Shown: piece by piece, positions 53,711 to 62,626 of the stretch | Layout: each line of letters starts with the position of its first letter | Position numbering within the stretch: position 1 is the first letter of the stretch | DNA from: an uncultured Acidobacteriia bacterium | Lineage (GTDB): Bacteria; Acidobacteriota; Terriglobia; Bryobacterales; Bryobacteraceae | DNA: 64,000 nucleotides | Assembly (NCBI GenBank): GCA_903900705.1 | Contig: CAIUOG010000176.1 | Span: forward strand, 1 to 64,000 | Reading direction: 5' to 3' | Notes under the pieces: model-generated | The model's input: the letters and a program-made list of their open reading frames with translations, nothing else | Database searches by the model: none | Told to the model about the DNA's origin: nothing | Translations under genes and position numbers: made by a program

Positions 53711-53737
53711 CAGCCTACATGAACCAGCCTACATGAA
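53711..53737. repeat. 13-base tandem duplication over the dnaJ stop
   Basis: CAGCCTACATGAA occurs at 53711-53723 and at 53725-53737. The second copy contains the complement of the dnaJ TAG. The first copy is a non-coding duplicate beyond it. Confidence 0.7.
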
Positions 53738-54856
53738 ATAGTCTTTGACCTTTTCGAGGAGCCCCTTCTCATGGGGCTCGTTGTTCACTGGCAGGGAATC
53801 TTCCAGTTGCTCGAAGATTTTCCGCTGGTCTTTGGTGAGCTTGGTGGGGATTTTGACAATCACCTGCACCACCAGGTCGCCACGTCCCCGGCCCTGTACT
53901 TCCGCGATGCCCCGGCCCTTGACCCGCAGTTCCGTGCCGCTCTGCGTCCCTTCCGGAATGTCGATCTTGTGCGGACCTTCGAGCGTGGGCACCTCAATGG
54001 ACGCGCCGAGCACGGCCTGCGCGATGTTGATGGGCACCGTGCAGTGGAGGTCATTTTCGCGCCGTTCGAAGATGGGATGCTCCTTCACGGAGAAGAAGAT
54101 GTAGAGATCCCCGTTCGGGCCGCCATTGGCGCCAGGCTGTCCCTCAGCCGAAACGCGCAGCCGGTTTCCATCCGCGATACCGGCGGGCACGGAGACCTTC
54201 AGCCGCTTCTGGACGTGTTTGTAGCCTTCGCCCTTGCAGTCTTTGCAGACGTTTTTGACGATCTGGCCCGCGCCGCCGCAGTGCGAGCAGGTCCGCCGCA
54301 CGGAAAGGAAGCCCTGCGTGTAGATCTGTTCGCCGCGCCCGTGGCAACCGGGGCAGGTGATGGTGCCGGAACCGGGTTCCGCGCCCTTGCCCATGCAGCG
54401 CGCGCAGGGTTCCAGCTTCGGGACCTGAATCTCGACGGACTTGCCAAAGGCGGCTTCCTCAAAGGTCAGCGTCAGGTCGTAACGAAGGTCGTCGCCCTTG
54501 ACCGGTCGGCTGCGTCCGCCGCCGCGCTGCTGGCCGCCGAACATGTCGCCAAAGCCAAAGACCTGGCTGAGCAGATCGCCCAGATCCATGTTGTTGGGGT
54601 CGAAGCCTCCGCCCCCGCCCATGCCGGAGAGACCCTGGTGGCCGTAAGCGTCATAGGCGGCGCGCTTCTGGGGGTCTGACAGGACGCCGTAAGCCTCGGC
54701 TGCTTCCTTGAACTTTTCTTCGGCTTCGTGATCGCCTGGATTGCGGTCCGGATGGAACTGCATGGCGAGCTTGCGGTAAGCGCCCTTCAGTTCCTGCTCT
54801 CCCGCGCCCTTGCTGACGCCGAGCACTTCGTAATAATCGCGTTTTGTGGCCGGCAT
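53729..54856 (-). CDS. dnaJ: chaperone DnaJ
   Basis: A 375-residue Hsp40 co-chaperone that stimulates DnaK ATPase and binds unfolded proteins. The J-domain contains the HPD tripeptide ([10 protein letters not shown]), then comes a Gly/Phe linker ([12 protein letters not shown]). Four zinc motifs follow: [24 protein letters not shown] and CKDCKGEG. C-terminal substrate domains and the end KDYFM complete the normal length. It is the last gene of hrcA-grpE-dnaJ; dnaK is not in the window. Confidence 0.97.
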   Translation of the reverse strand: MPATKRDYYEVLGVSKGAGEQELKGAYRKLAMQFHPDRNPGDHEAEEKFKEAAEAYGVLSDPQKRAAYDAYGHQGLSGMGGGGGFDPNNMDLGDLLSQVFGFGDMFGGQQRGGGRSRPVKGDDLRYDLTLTFEEAAFGKSVEIQVPKLEPCARCMGKGAEPGSGTITCPGCHGRGEQIYTQGFLSVRRTCSHCGGAGQIVKNVCKDCKGEGYKHVQKRLKVSVPAGIADGNRLRVSAEGQPGANGGPNGDLYIFFSVKEHPIFERRENDLHCTVPINIAQAVLGASIEVPTLEGPHKIDIPEGTQSGTELRVKGRGIAEVQGRGRGDLVVQVIVKIPTKLTKDQRKIFEQLEDSLPVNNEPHEKGLLEKVKDYFM

Positions 54857-54869
54857 TTACTTCTGGATT

Positions 54870-55409
54870 TTACGGCTTGACCGCGACTCTCACCATGGAG
54901 GGACGCAGCAGCTTTCCTTTAAAGTTATAGCCGCGCTGGAATTCGCCCAGCACGGTGTTGTCGGGCGCGTCCTCGGTGGGCACGCGCTCAATCGCCTGAT
55001 GCAGATGAGGGTCGAACGGCTGACCTTCGGCTTCGATGGGTTCGAGGCCCAGTTTCTTCAGCGAGTCCGCCATGCGCGAGTAAATCATTTCGACGCCTCG
55101 GGCATACTCCGGACTGGGGCACTCCGACTTCAGCGCGCGCTCAAAATCGTCCAGCACCGGGAGCAGTTCCTTCACCGCTTCCATGCTGGCGTATTGCAGA
55201 TAATCCGAGCGCTCGCGTTCGGTTCTTTTCCGGAAATTATCGAATTCCGCCTGCCGGCGAAGGAGAAGTTCGCGGAGCTCCTCACGGTCCGCCTTAATAT
55301 TGTCGCGGTCTGCGCGCAGCTGCGCCAGTTCGTCTGCTCCGGCTTCGTTCTGCACCGGTGTTTCTTCAGCCACGTTTTCCGCCTTCACTTCGTTGTTTTC
55401 CACGTTCAA
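54870..55409 (-). CDS. grpE: nucleotide-exchange factor GrpE
   Basis: A 179-residue exchange factor for DnaK. A long N-terminal coiled-coil (ADELAQLRADRDNIKADREELRELLLRRQAEFDNFRKRTERER) is followed by the four-helix bundle and beta-wing (EGQPFDPHLHQAIERVPTEDAPDNTVLGEFQRGYNFKGKLLRPSMVRVA), which are diagnostic. Translation starts at a TTG (55409) or the GTG two codons later. It lies 13 bases before dnaJ and 65 after hrcA. Confidence 0.96.
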   Translation of the reverse strand: MNVENNEVKAENVAEETPVQNEAGADELAQLRADRDNIKADREELRELLLRRQAEFDNFRKRTERERSDYLQYASMEAVKELLPVLDDFERALKSECPSPEYARGVEMIYSRMADSLKKLGLEPIEAEGQPFDPHLHQAIERVPTEDAPDNTVLGEFQRGYNFKGKLLRPSMVRVAVKP

Positions 55410-55474
55410 AACTCAGGTTAGCATCTGAGCCGCAGACAGGTTGTCGCGGCCACTACCAGGAATTACGCCAATGG

Positions 55475-56512
55475 TCAGGCGAGTGTTTCAAAAGTCCGGC
55501 CGATTTGCTGCACGGCGGAAATTACGCGTTCGTAGTGCATCCTCATCGGTCCGAGCACGGCAATCTGCGTCCGGACTCCGGACGGCATATCGACCGTCAC
55601 CCCTATTAGAGTCAGTTCCCGCATTGCGGGATGCGCGTCTTCGAGGCCAACGTGAATACCGATCTTCCCCTGCGACGCTTCGAGGAAGCGATCAAGCAGC
55701 GCGACCACCCGCTTCTTCTCTTCGAGGGCCTGGAAAAGCTCCCGCATGCGCTCGCGTGTCAGGTGCAGGTCCAGGCCTACCAGCCAGGAGGTGCCGTCCA
55801 TTTCGACCTGCGGATCCCGGTCGACCAGCAGTAGTCCCTTTTCGCAAAGCAGTGTCAGTTGCTGCAGCACCGCATCGTACATGGCGCGTTCGTGTTCGAT
55901 GCGACGCAGTAGCTCGGCGCGGGCGCGTTCGAGCGTCCAGCCAGCGAAATTGACGTTCACGTAGTTCCGGATGGTCGCAAGTTCGTCCTGGGTCAGCGTC
56001 CGGTCCAGCGTCACCACCCGATTGCGAACCATGTGGTCCCGGGTCGCGACGATCATCAGGACGCGCCGGTCCGAAAGTGCTACCAGTTCGAGATGTTCCA
56101 GTTCCTGGCTCGTGCGGGGCAGGGCGGCGGCAATACCCACGTTGCGGGTCATTTCCGTCAGCACGCGCGACGCGATGGCAACCCTCTCTTCAAGGGACTC
56201 GCCCATCTGCATCTGGTTAAAAATACGATCCCGATCCGGCGCGGAGAGGGGTTTGCCGGAGACGGTTCGGGCGAAATCGCGAAAGGCTTTATCGGTGGGG
56301 ATGCGTCCGGCCGAGGTGTGCGGCTGCGCGAGATAGCCCTCATCCGCCAGATCCGCCATAACGTTTCGGATAGTGGCGGGACTCAGGGCGAGGTGGCGCA
56401 GACGCGAAAGCGTACGGGACCCCACCGGCTCGCCATTCTCGATGTAGGCGCGCACGATCAGGTGCAGAATCTCACGTTCTCTCGAATTCAACTGCCTGCC
56501 GGAAAAGACCAT
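55475..56512 (-). CDS. hrcA: heat-inducible transcription repressor HrcA
   Basis: A 345-residue repressor. The ATG at 56512 is the start that preserves MVFSGRQLNSREREILHLIVRAYIENGEPVGSRTLSR, the winged-helix N-terminus; the longer frame only overlaps metK. The rest (SPATIRNVMADLADEGYLAQPHTSAGRIPTDKAFRDF) is typical. HrcA binds the CIRCE element, but I find no TTAGCACTC-N9-GAGTGCTAA in the 173 bases upstream, which is shared with metK. The only promoter hint on this strand is TATATT about 35-40 bases upstream. Confidence 0.96.
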   Translation of the reverse strand: MVFSGRQLNSREREILHLIVRAYIENGEPVGSRTLSRLRHLALSPATIRNVMADLADEGYLAQPHTSAGRIPTDKAFRDFARTVSGKPLSAPDRDRIFNQMQMGESLEERVAIASRVLTEMTRNVGIAAALPRTSQELEHLELVALSDRRVLMIVATRDHMVRNRVVTLDRTLTQDELATIRNYVNVNFAGWTLERARAELLRRIEHERAMYDAVLQQLTLLCEKGLLLVDRDPQVEMDGTSWLVGLDLHLTRERMRELFQALEEKKRVVALLDRFLEASQGKIGIHVGLEDAHPAMRELTLIGVTVDMPSGVRTQIAVLGPMRMHYERVISAVQQIGRTFETLA

Positions 56513-56640
56513 CCCAGCCCCGGAACTCCTGTATCCAAATATATAACGGAAGTCTGTGTCACCACGGCGCCCGCCGTTGGGATTGACGGCACCGCAGGCC
56601 CTTCTGTAGAATGAAAGTTTGTTCAAATTGTATTTCCCGC

Positions 56641-56657
56641 CTGCAATGTTCTTGCAG
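56641..56657 (+). promoter_or_regulatory. short hairpin in the metK leader
   Basis: CTGCAA (56641-56646) pairs with TTGCAG (56652-56657) around a five-base loop, about 28 bases before the metK start. It is too small for a known SAM riboswitch class and might be incidental. Confidence 0.25.
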
Positions 56658-56685
56658 TAGTCCTCATTCTGAAACCGGAGAGTTC

Positions 56686-57837
<1,152 letters not shown>

Positions 57838-57855
57838 TTCAGCCAGCGGCAATCG

Positions 57856-57890
57856 AGGCCGGTGACTCCGTTCGCGGAAGTCACCGGCCT
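57856..57890 (+). terminator. strong rho-independent terminator after metK
   Basis: A 15-base-pair stem with one bulged A and a TTCG tetraloop (57871-57874), followed by TTTCTT. It lies 19 bases after the stop codon. Confidence 0.95.
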
Positions 57891-57905
57891 TTCTTATTGA
57901 CTATC

Positions 57906-58070
57906 ATGTGTGCCTGTGGATGTTTCTTCCTCGCCGTGGTCGCAGCAGCGCTGGGTTATTGCGCGCTGCACGGAATGTGGATTCTCTTTTCGGTGATCGT
58001 CGTCGTTTCCGTGGTGGTGGGCTGGTTCGGCCGCAAGGCGGCGGACTGGCGTCCCGCGCCTAAGAAGTAG
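57906..58070 (+). CDS. 54-residue Cys-rich membrane protein
   Basis: The ATG at 57906 opens MCACGCFFLAVVAAALGY, a hydrophobic segment, then a second one (WILFSVIVVVSVVVGW), and ends in a basic tail. Two helices are therefore likely, with three Cys in the first five residues after Met. There is no clear Shine-Dalgarno sequence, and the gene follows the metK terminator directly. The last 11 bases overlap the convergent dehydrogenase. I do not recognise it. Confidence 0.5.
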   Translation: MCACGCFFLAVVAAALGYCALHGMWILFSVIVVVSVVVGWFGRKAADWRPAPKK

Positions 58071-59028
58071 TCAGCAGCACTTTTAAAACACCTTTTCGCG
58101 CCGCTCTTTCGAAACCTTTCGGGGCTTCGGTCAGCGGGAGACGGTCGGCGATCATCGATGCCACGTCCACCGCTCCGCGCTCCAGAAGCGCGAGAGCCGG
58201 TTCAAACCGTCCGCAGCGTGAACCCACCAGGGTGACTTCGTTCACGATCACGGGCGCCGTGTCGATGGCCACAGACCCGTGAACGGTGGACTTCATGATG
58301 ACGACGCCGCAGGGTTCCACCATCCGGATTGCCGCGCGGAGGCCGTCGGGCGAGCCGGTGGAATCCACCACCCAGCGGTACGCGGCTTCGGGCAGGGTCT
58401 CTCCCGCTAAATCCCCCACAACTTCGACCGTCACGCCGCGGCGTTCCGCGATGGCGAGTTTCTCCCGATGACGACCAAACTGATGGACGCGGCAGCCGTG
58501 CGCCTGTAAAACCTGCCCGATCAGCAGTCCCAGTTTGCCGTCGCCGAGCACGGCAACCGGACTCCCGGCCGGAATCGCCACCTGGTCGAGAATCTGGCAG
58601 GCGGCGGCGAGTGGCTCGGTGAACACGGCAATCTCGTCGGGAACGGTGTCCGGCACCACGTGCAGATTGTGTTCGGGCAAAGTGAGGAACTCCCGAAAGG
58701 CGCCCGGATGCCGCACGATCCCCAGTACCGTCCGGTGCGGGCAATGCCGTCCCAGCCCCCGCCGGCACCAGGCGCAGTTCGTGCAGGCCAGATTGATTTC
58801 ACCCACCACACGTTTGCCGCGGAGGGCGGGGGAGTCCGCTTCCACGACCTCACCCACGAATTCATGGCCGGGGGTGCCGCTGAAACCGTAGTAGCCACGT
58901 TGCAATTCGAGGTCGGTATTACAGATGCCGCCCGTCAGCAATCGAATCCTCGCAAAGCCCTCGGGGCGGGGAGGCTCGGGCGTTTCGCGCAACTCCACCT
59001 TCCCGTTTTCCAGATACACGGAAACCAT
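58060..59028 (-). CDS. zinc-dependent MDR-family alcohol dehydrogenase
   Basis: A 322-residue medium-chain dehydrogenase that oxidises alcohols or sugar alcohols with NAD(P). The zinc sites are GGICNTD (catalytic), GHEFVGEV and CTNCAWCRRGLGRHC (structural four-Cys lobe). The nucleotide-binding motif is VAVLGDGKLGLLIGQVL (GxGxxG). It is slightly shorter than the 340-360 residue norm. It stands alone on the minus strand, divergent from the cupin gene. Confidence 0.93.
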   Translation of the reverse strand: MVSVYLENGKVELRETPEPPRPEGFARIRLLTGGICNTDLELQRGYYGFSGTPGHEFVGEVVEADSPALRGKRVVGEINLACTNCAWCRRGLGRHCPHRTVLGIVRHPGAFREFLTLPEHNLHVVPDTVPDEIAVFTEPLAAACQILDQVAIPAGSPVAVLGDGKLGLLIGQVLQAHGCRVHQFGRHREKLAIAERRGVTVEVVGDLAGETLPEAAYRWVVDSTGSPDGLRAAIRMVEPCGVVIMKSTVHGSVAIDTAPVIVNEVTLVGSRCGRFEPALALLERGAVDVASMIADRLPLTEAPKGFERAARKGVLKVLLTTS

Positions 59029-59062
59029 AAGCGTTATGATAGGCCCTCAGGAGATCCTCATC

Positions 59063-59488
59063 GTGAAACTCACGCCCGCCATCGCCATGCTTTTTGCCGC
59101 CGTATCCCTGCTGTCTGCCGCCGATGCGACATTCGTCGGTCACGCTCAGGTTGCTGAAGCTCTCGCCAAAGGCGGGACGCTGGTCAAAGCGGAGACATAC
59201 ATCGTCTCCGGCAGTCATCGGGACAAGAACGGCCAGGTGGAGGTTCACGAGAAGGAAACCGATGTTATTTACGTGCAGGATGGGACTGCGACGTTTGTGA
59301 CGGGGGGCAGGATGGTGGGGGGAAAGCAGACTACGCCGGGACAGTATCTGGGAACGAGTATTGAAGGCGGGGTGACTCACCACCTGGTCAAGGGTGATGT
59401 GGTGGTGGTGCCGGCCGGCACTCCCCACTGGTTTCAGGAAGTGCCCGGCACGGTCAGTTATTTCGTCGTAAAGGTGGTTAAGCCTTAG
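59063..59488 (+). CDS. exported cupin-domain protein
   Basis: A 141-residue protein from the GTG at 59063, which has AGGAG 9 bases upstream; this start gives a signal peptide (VKLTPAIAMLFAAVSLLSAADA). The cupin motifs are HEKETDVIYVQDGTATFVTGG and GDVVVVPAGTPHWFQEVPG, with metal-binding His residues. Such small exported cupins are often of unknown function. It overlaps the convergent metallophosphoesterase gene by 11 bases. Confidence 0.88.
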   Translation: MKLTPAIAMLFAAVSLLSAADATFVGHAQVAEALAKGGTLVKAETYIVSGSHRDKNGQVEVHEKETDVIYVQDGTATFVTGGRMVGGKQTTPGQYLGTSIEGGVTHHLVKGDVVVVPAGTPHWFQEVPGTVSYFVVKVVKP

Positions 59489-60587
59489 CGCTTGCGGCTG
59501 TGAGGCGGATCAGCGCAATTTCGGGTTTGGCTCCCAGGCGGGCGGGAATGCCGATGGTTCCCAGGCCGCTGGTGACAAACATGGAAGAGCGACCCTGCCG
59601 GAACTGCCCGTAAACGAAAGGGGTGCTGAAACGCGCCGGGTTCATCTTCGGATGCACATACTCGAACTGCACCTGGCCGCCATGGGTATGGCCGGAAAGC
59701 GTCACATCCCAGCCCTGCTTCGCGGCAACGGGAAACACGTCGGGGCTGTGGGAGAGCAGCAGGTTCGTTGTGTCGGGGCGGAGCAGTTCCTGGGCGCCCA
59801 CCAGATAGGGGCGGTTGATTCGCTGATAATCGACGCCCGCTACATTCAGCTTTGCCTTGCCGAAGTGAAGGACCTCCGCTTCTGAACGCAGGAACCTGAT
59901 GCCATTCTGCCGGCCGAGGGTGGCGGTGAGAGCCTCCACGCCGGCGAGGATCTCATGGTTGCCCAGGCAGCCGTAGATGCCCGCCCGCGCCCGCAGTCGC
60001 CTGAGTTCGGCGATGGCTTGGTCGAGGGGATCGGAAGAGGAGGAGATCAGGTCGCCGGTGACCAGCGCGAGATCGGCGGAGAGACTGTTGGCCTGATCGA
60101 TAACGCGCCGCAATTCTTCACGGGAGAAGAACGGGCTCAGGTGGATATCGCTGATCTGAACCAGGCGCAGGCCTTCCAGATCGGGATGCAGATCGAAGAC
60201 CGGCATGGTCAACTCGCGAACCTGGGGTTCCCGGTGCGCTTCGCGGATCGCGAAGGCCACGCCAGTGAGCGGCGCAGCAGCCAGAACCGCTCCGGCGCGC
60301 AACACCATACGTCTGCCGGAATCGACGGGCGCCGATTTCTCCGCGTGCCGCCATAAGGACCTTGCCAGCAGCAGCGGGCCTGCAATCACAAACCAGAAGA
60401 CGCCGAACGCGCGGACCCACTCCACGGCGGGCACCCACTCGAACAGGCGGAAGGTGTCGGCGGCGACAATTGACAGGCTCAGGGTGGTCCAGACGGTGAG
60501 GGCTGTGAAGACCAGGCGGTTGCCCCGCGCATGCCGGTAGTTGAAGTACGCGGCCACGATGGCGATGAGGAACTGCAGGGCGTGCAT
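59478..60587 (-). CDS. membrane-anchored metallophosphoesterase (YkuE/calcineurin-like)
   Basis: A 369-residue protein with about four N-terminal membrane helices (residues 5-135). A calcineurin-like hydrolase domain follows. Metal-ligand motifs are ISDIHLSPFF (D-x-H), VTGDLISS (GD), CLGNHEI (GNH), LLLSHSPD (H) and SGHTHGGQ (GHxH), the complete set. Related proteins hydrolyse UDP-sugars or phospholipid head groups at the membrane. Its start is 1 base from the rfbB stop (TGACATG), so it is translationally coupled to that gene. Confidence 0.92.
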   Translation of the reverse strand: MHALQFLIAIVAAYFNYRHARGNRLVFTALTVWTTLSLSIVAADTFRLFEWVPAVEWVRAFGVFWFVIAGPLLLARSLWRHAEKSAPVDSGRRMVLRAGAVLAAAPLTGVAFAIREAHREPQVRELTMPVFDLHPDLEGLRLVQISDIHLSPFFSREELRRVIDQANSLSADLALVTGDLISSSSDPLDQAIAELRRLRARAGIYGCLGNHEILAGVEALTATLGRQNGIRFLRSEAEVLHFGKAKLNVAGVDYQRINRPYLVGAQELLRPDTTNLLLSHSPDVFPVAAKQGWDVTLSGHTHGGQVQFEYVHPKMNPARFSTPFVYGQFRQGRSSMFVTSGLGTIGIPARLGAKPEIALIRLTAASAKA

Positions 60588-60588
60588 G

Positions 60589-61632
60589 TCAGATCACTCC
60601 GGCGGAGCCGGTATGTTTCGCCTGCTGCAACTGGCTGTACTGCCGCTGGTAGTAAGTTCTGTATTCGCCGCTGCGCACCGCGTTGACCCAAGCCTGATTC
60701 TCCTGGTACCACTGAATGGTTTCGCGCAAACCCTGGGCGAACGGGATGCGCGGGGCCCAGTTGAATTCCGCGCTGATTTTGCTGATGTCGACCGCGTAAC
60801 GCCGGTCATGCCCCAGCCGGTCGGCAACCCGTACCAGCAGGGACTGCGGCTGTCCCACCAGGCTGAGCAGCATCGCCAGCACTTCCAGATTGGTCCTCGG
60901 CACGCCGCCGCCAATGTGATAGGTCTGCCCGGCCCGGCCATGCCGGAGCAGCAGCATCAGGGCGCGGACGTTGTCGGAGACGTGTACCCAGTCGCGGATC
61001 TGCATGCCGTCGCCGTAGACGGGAATCCGCTGGCCTTCGAGCGCGTTGCAGATGGCGAGGGGAAGCAGTTTTTCGGGGAACTGGTAAGGTCCGTAGTTGT
61101 TGCCGGTACGCGTGATGATGTAGTCGAGTCCGAAGGTTGCGCCTGCGGCACGGACCAGATGTTCCGCCGCCGCTTTGCTGGCCGCGTAGGGGCTGCGGGG
61201 GTCGAGTTTGCCGTCCTCCTTAAACCACTCCTGCGGATCCATGGTGCCGCCCACTTCGTCCGTGGAGATGTGCAGAAAGCGTTTGACCTTGCGCTCCCGC
61301 GCCACGTCGAGCAGCACCTGCGTTCCCATGACGTTGCTGCGCACGAACTCGGCTGCGCCGGCGATGCTGCGGTCCACATGGGATTCCGCGGCGAAGTGGA
61401 CGATGGCGTCGGCATTCTCCGGGATTGCTTCGAGCAGAGCGTCTTTGTCGCAGACATCGCCCTCCAGGAATGAATAGCCCGGTTCGCCCGCGACGGGAGC
61501 GAGATTCGCCAGGTTGCCCGCGTATGTCAGTTTGTCGAAGTTGATGACCGGGCTGCCGGGAAAGCGCGTCACCCAGTCCCTTATAAATTGAGAGCCGATG
61601 AAGCCTGCGCCGCCCGTCACAAAAATCCGCAT
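60589..61632 (-). CDS. rfbB: dTDP-glucose 4,6-dehydratase
   Basis: A 347-residue short-chain dehydrogenase making dTDP-4-keto-6-deoxyglucose for rhamnose and related sugars. The start at 61632 has AGGAAGG upstream. GGAGFIG binds NAD, DKLTYAG and SHVDRSI are family signatures, and SPYAASKA contains the catalytic Tyr/Lys. The usual STDEVYG is STDEVGG here: the acid residues Asp-Glu are kept but the following Tyr is Gly. The end is normal. It heads the EPS block and is divergent from a sugar transferase. Confidence 0.9.
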   Translation of the reverse strand: MRIFVTGGAGFIGSQFIRDWVTRFPGSPVINFDKLTYAGNLANLAPVAGEPGYSFLEGDVCDKDALLEAIPENADAIVHFAAESHVDRSIAGAAEFVRSNVMGTQVLLDVARERKVKRFLHISTDEVGGTMDPQEWFKEDGKLDPRSPYAASKAAAEHLVRAAGATFGLDYIITRTGNNYGPYQFPEKLLPLAICNALEGQRIPVYGDGMQIRDWVHVSDNVRALMLLLRHGRAGQTYHIGGGVPRTNLEVLAMLLSLVGQPQSLLVRVADRLGHDRRYAVDISKISAEFNWAPRIPFAQGLRETIQWYQENQAWVNAVRSGEYRTYYQRQYSQLQQAKHTGSAGVI

Positions 61633-61925
61633 AAATTCGAATTCCTTCCTGCGGCGGTAAAGTGCAGCGGAAGCGCCAAACGCCCCTGGCTTCCGCCATG
61701 AAACGCAACTATAAGGAACTAAAACAGTTCCGTGACCAGCGCGCGGGTTTGCTCCCCGGCGGAAGGTTGTTTCGCTTCGGAACACCTCCGCCGGTGTTGT
61801 TTCGTTCCGTGCCCGGCGCGGGCGAAACAGTCGGCGGCGTGAACCACTCTAAGTGGTCGTATTTTCAACGCTCGCCGCCGCTGGTGCGTTTGGCGCGCCG
61901 GCTGCATTTCGCACACTGTCCCTTT
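61633..61925. other. intergenic region between divergent rfbB and sugar-transferase genes
   Basis: The largest non-coding gap in the window (293 bases). It holds the ribosome site of rfbB at its left end and a six-base hairpin GGAACT/AGTTCC (61715-61720 and 61726-61731). I see no convincing -35/-10 pair. An open frame (61662 onward) extends the transferase upstream, but its residues do not resemble any family start. Confidence 0.6.
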
Positions 61926-62624
61926 ATGAGTCCCGACATTGCGCTTTCCCTTGATCGATCGCCCGCCCGGGCCGTCTTTTCCGCCACGGTGAGAAAGGCC
62001 CTGTGGCGTCTGAACCGCGCCACGCCGCAGGTGGTAAAACGCCTGATCGATGCCTGTGTCGCCGGGCTGGTCCTGCTTTTCTGCCTGCCCGTCTTCGCCG
62101 GGATTGCGATGCTGATCCGCCTGGAAGACGGAGGGCCGGTGCTTTACTGGCAGACGCGCGTGGGCAGGTACGGTCGCACATTCCGCTTCCCGAAGTTCCG
62201 TTCCATGGTGGTGAACGCGGAGGCCAAACTCGCGGAGATTCAGAAACTCAACCAGCACGGAGACACGATCACCTTCAAGATGAAGCACGACCCCCGCATC
62301 ACCCGCGTGGGCCGCACGCTGCGCCGCTTCAGCCTGGACGAGTTACCGCAGCTCTGGTGCGTGCTGAACGGCGATATGTCTCTGGTTGGTCCCCGTCCGG
62401 CGCTGCCGCGTGAGGTTGCCAACTATAGCCTGGAAGCCCGCCGCCGCCTTGATGTGACGCCCGGGCTCACCTGCATCTGGCAGGTTAGCGGGCGTTCGCA
62501 GCTTGCGTTCCCGATTCAGTGCCGCATGGACGTCGACTACATCGACCAGCAAAGTCTCAAAATGGACATCAAACTTCTCGCCCTTACCGTTCCCGCCGTC
62601 ATTTCCGGCAAAGGAGCCTACTAA
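61926..62624 (+). CDS. bacterial sugar transferase (undecaprenyl-phosphate glycosyl-1-phosphate transferase)
   Basis: A 232-residue membrane-anchored enzyme that starts lipid-linked glycan synthesis by adding a sugar phosphate to undecaprenyl phosphate. One membrane helix (residues 40-60) precedes the catalytic domain: FPKFRSMVVNAEAKLAE, RRFSLDELPQLWCVLNGDMSLVGPRPALPREV, GLTCIWQVSGRSQL and DVDYIDQQSLKMDIKLL, all strongly conserved, including the DELPQL and GPRPALP motifs. It initiates the exopolysaccharide pathway here. Three bases separate it from the next gene. Confidence 0.95.
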   Translation: MSPDIALSLDRSPARAVFSATVRKALWRLNRATPQVVKRLIDACVAGLVLLFCLPVFAGIAMLIRLEDGGPVLYWQTRVGRYGRTFRFPKFRSMVVNAEAKLAEIQKLNQHGDTITFKMKHDPRITRVGRTLRRFSLDELPQLWCVLNGDMSLVGPRPALPREVANYSLEARRRLDVTPGLTCIWQVSGRSQLAFPIQCRMDVDYIDQQSLKMDIKLLALTVPAVISGKGAY

Positions 62625-62626
62625 TC

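Noticed and set aside
56513-56685. SAM riboswitch upstream of metK
   Set aside because: The leader shows only one small hairpin and no recognisable SAM-I, SAM-II or SAM-IV architecture.
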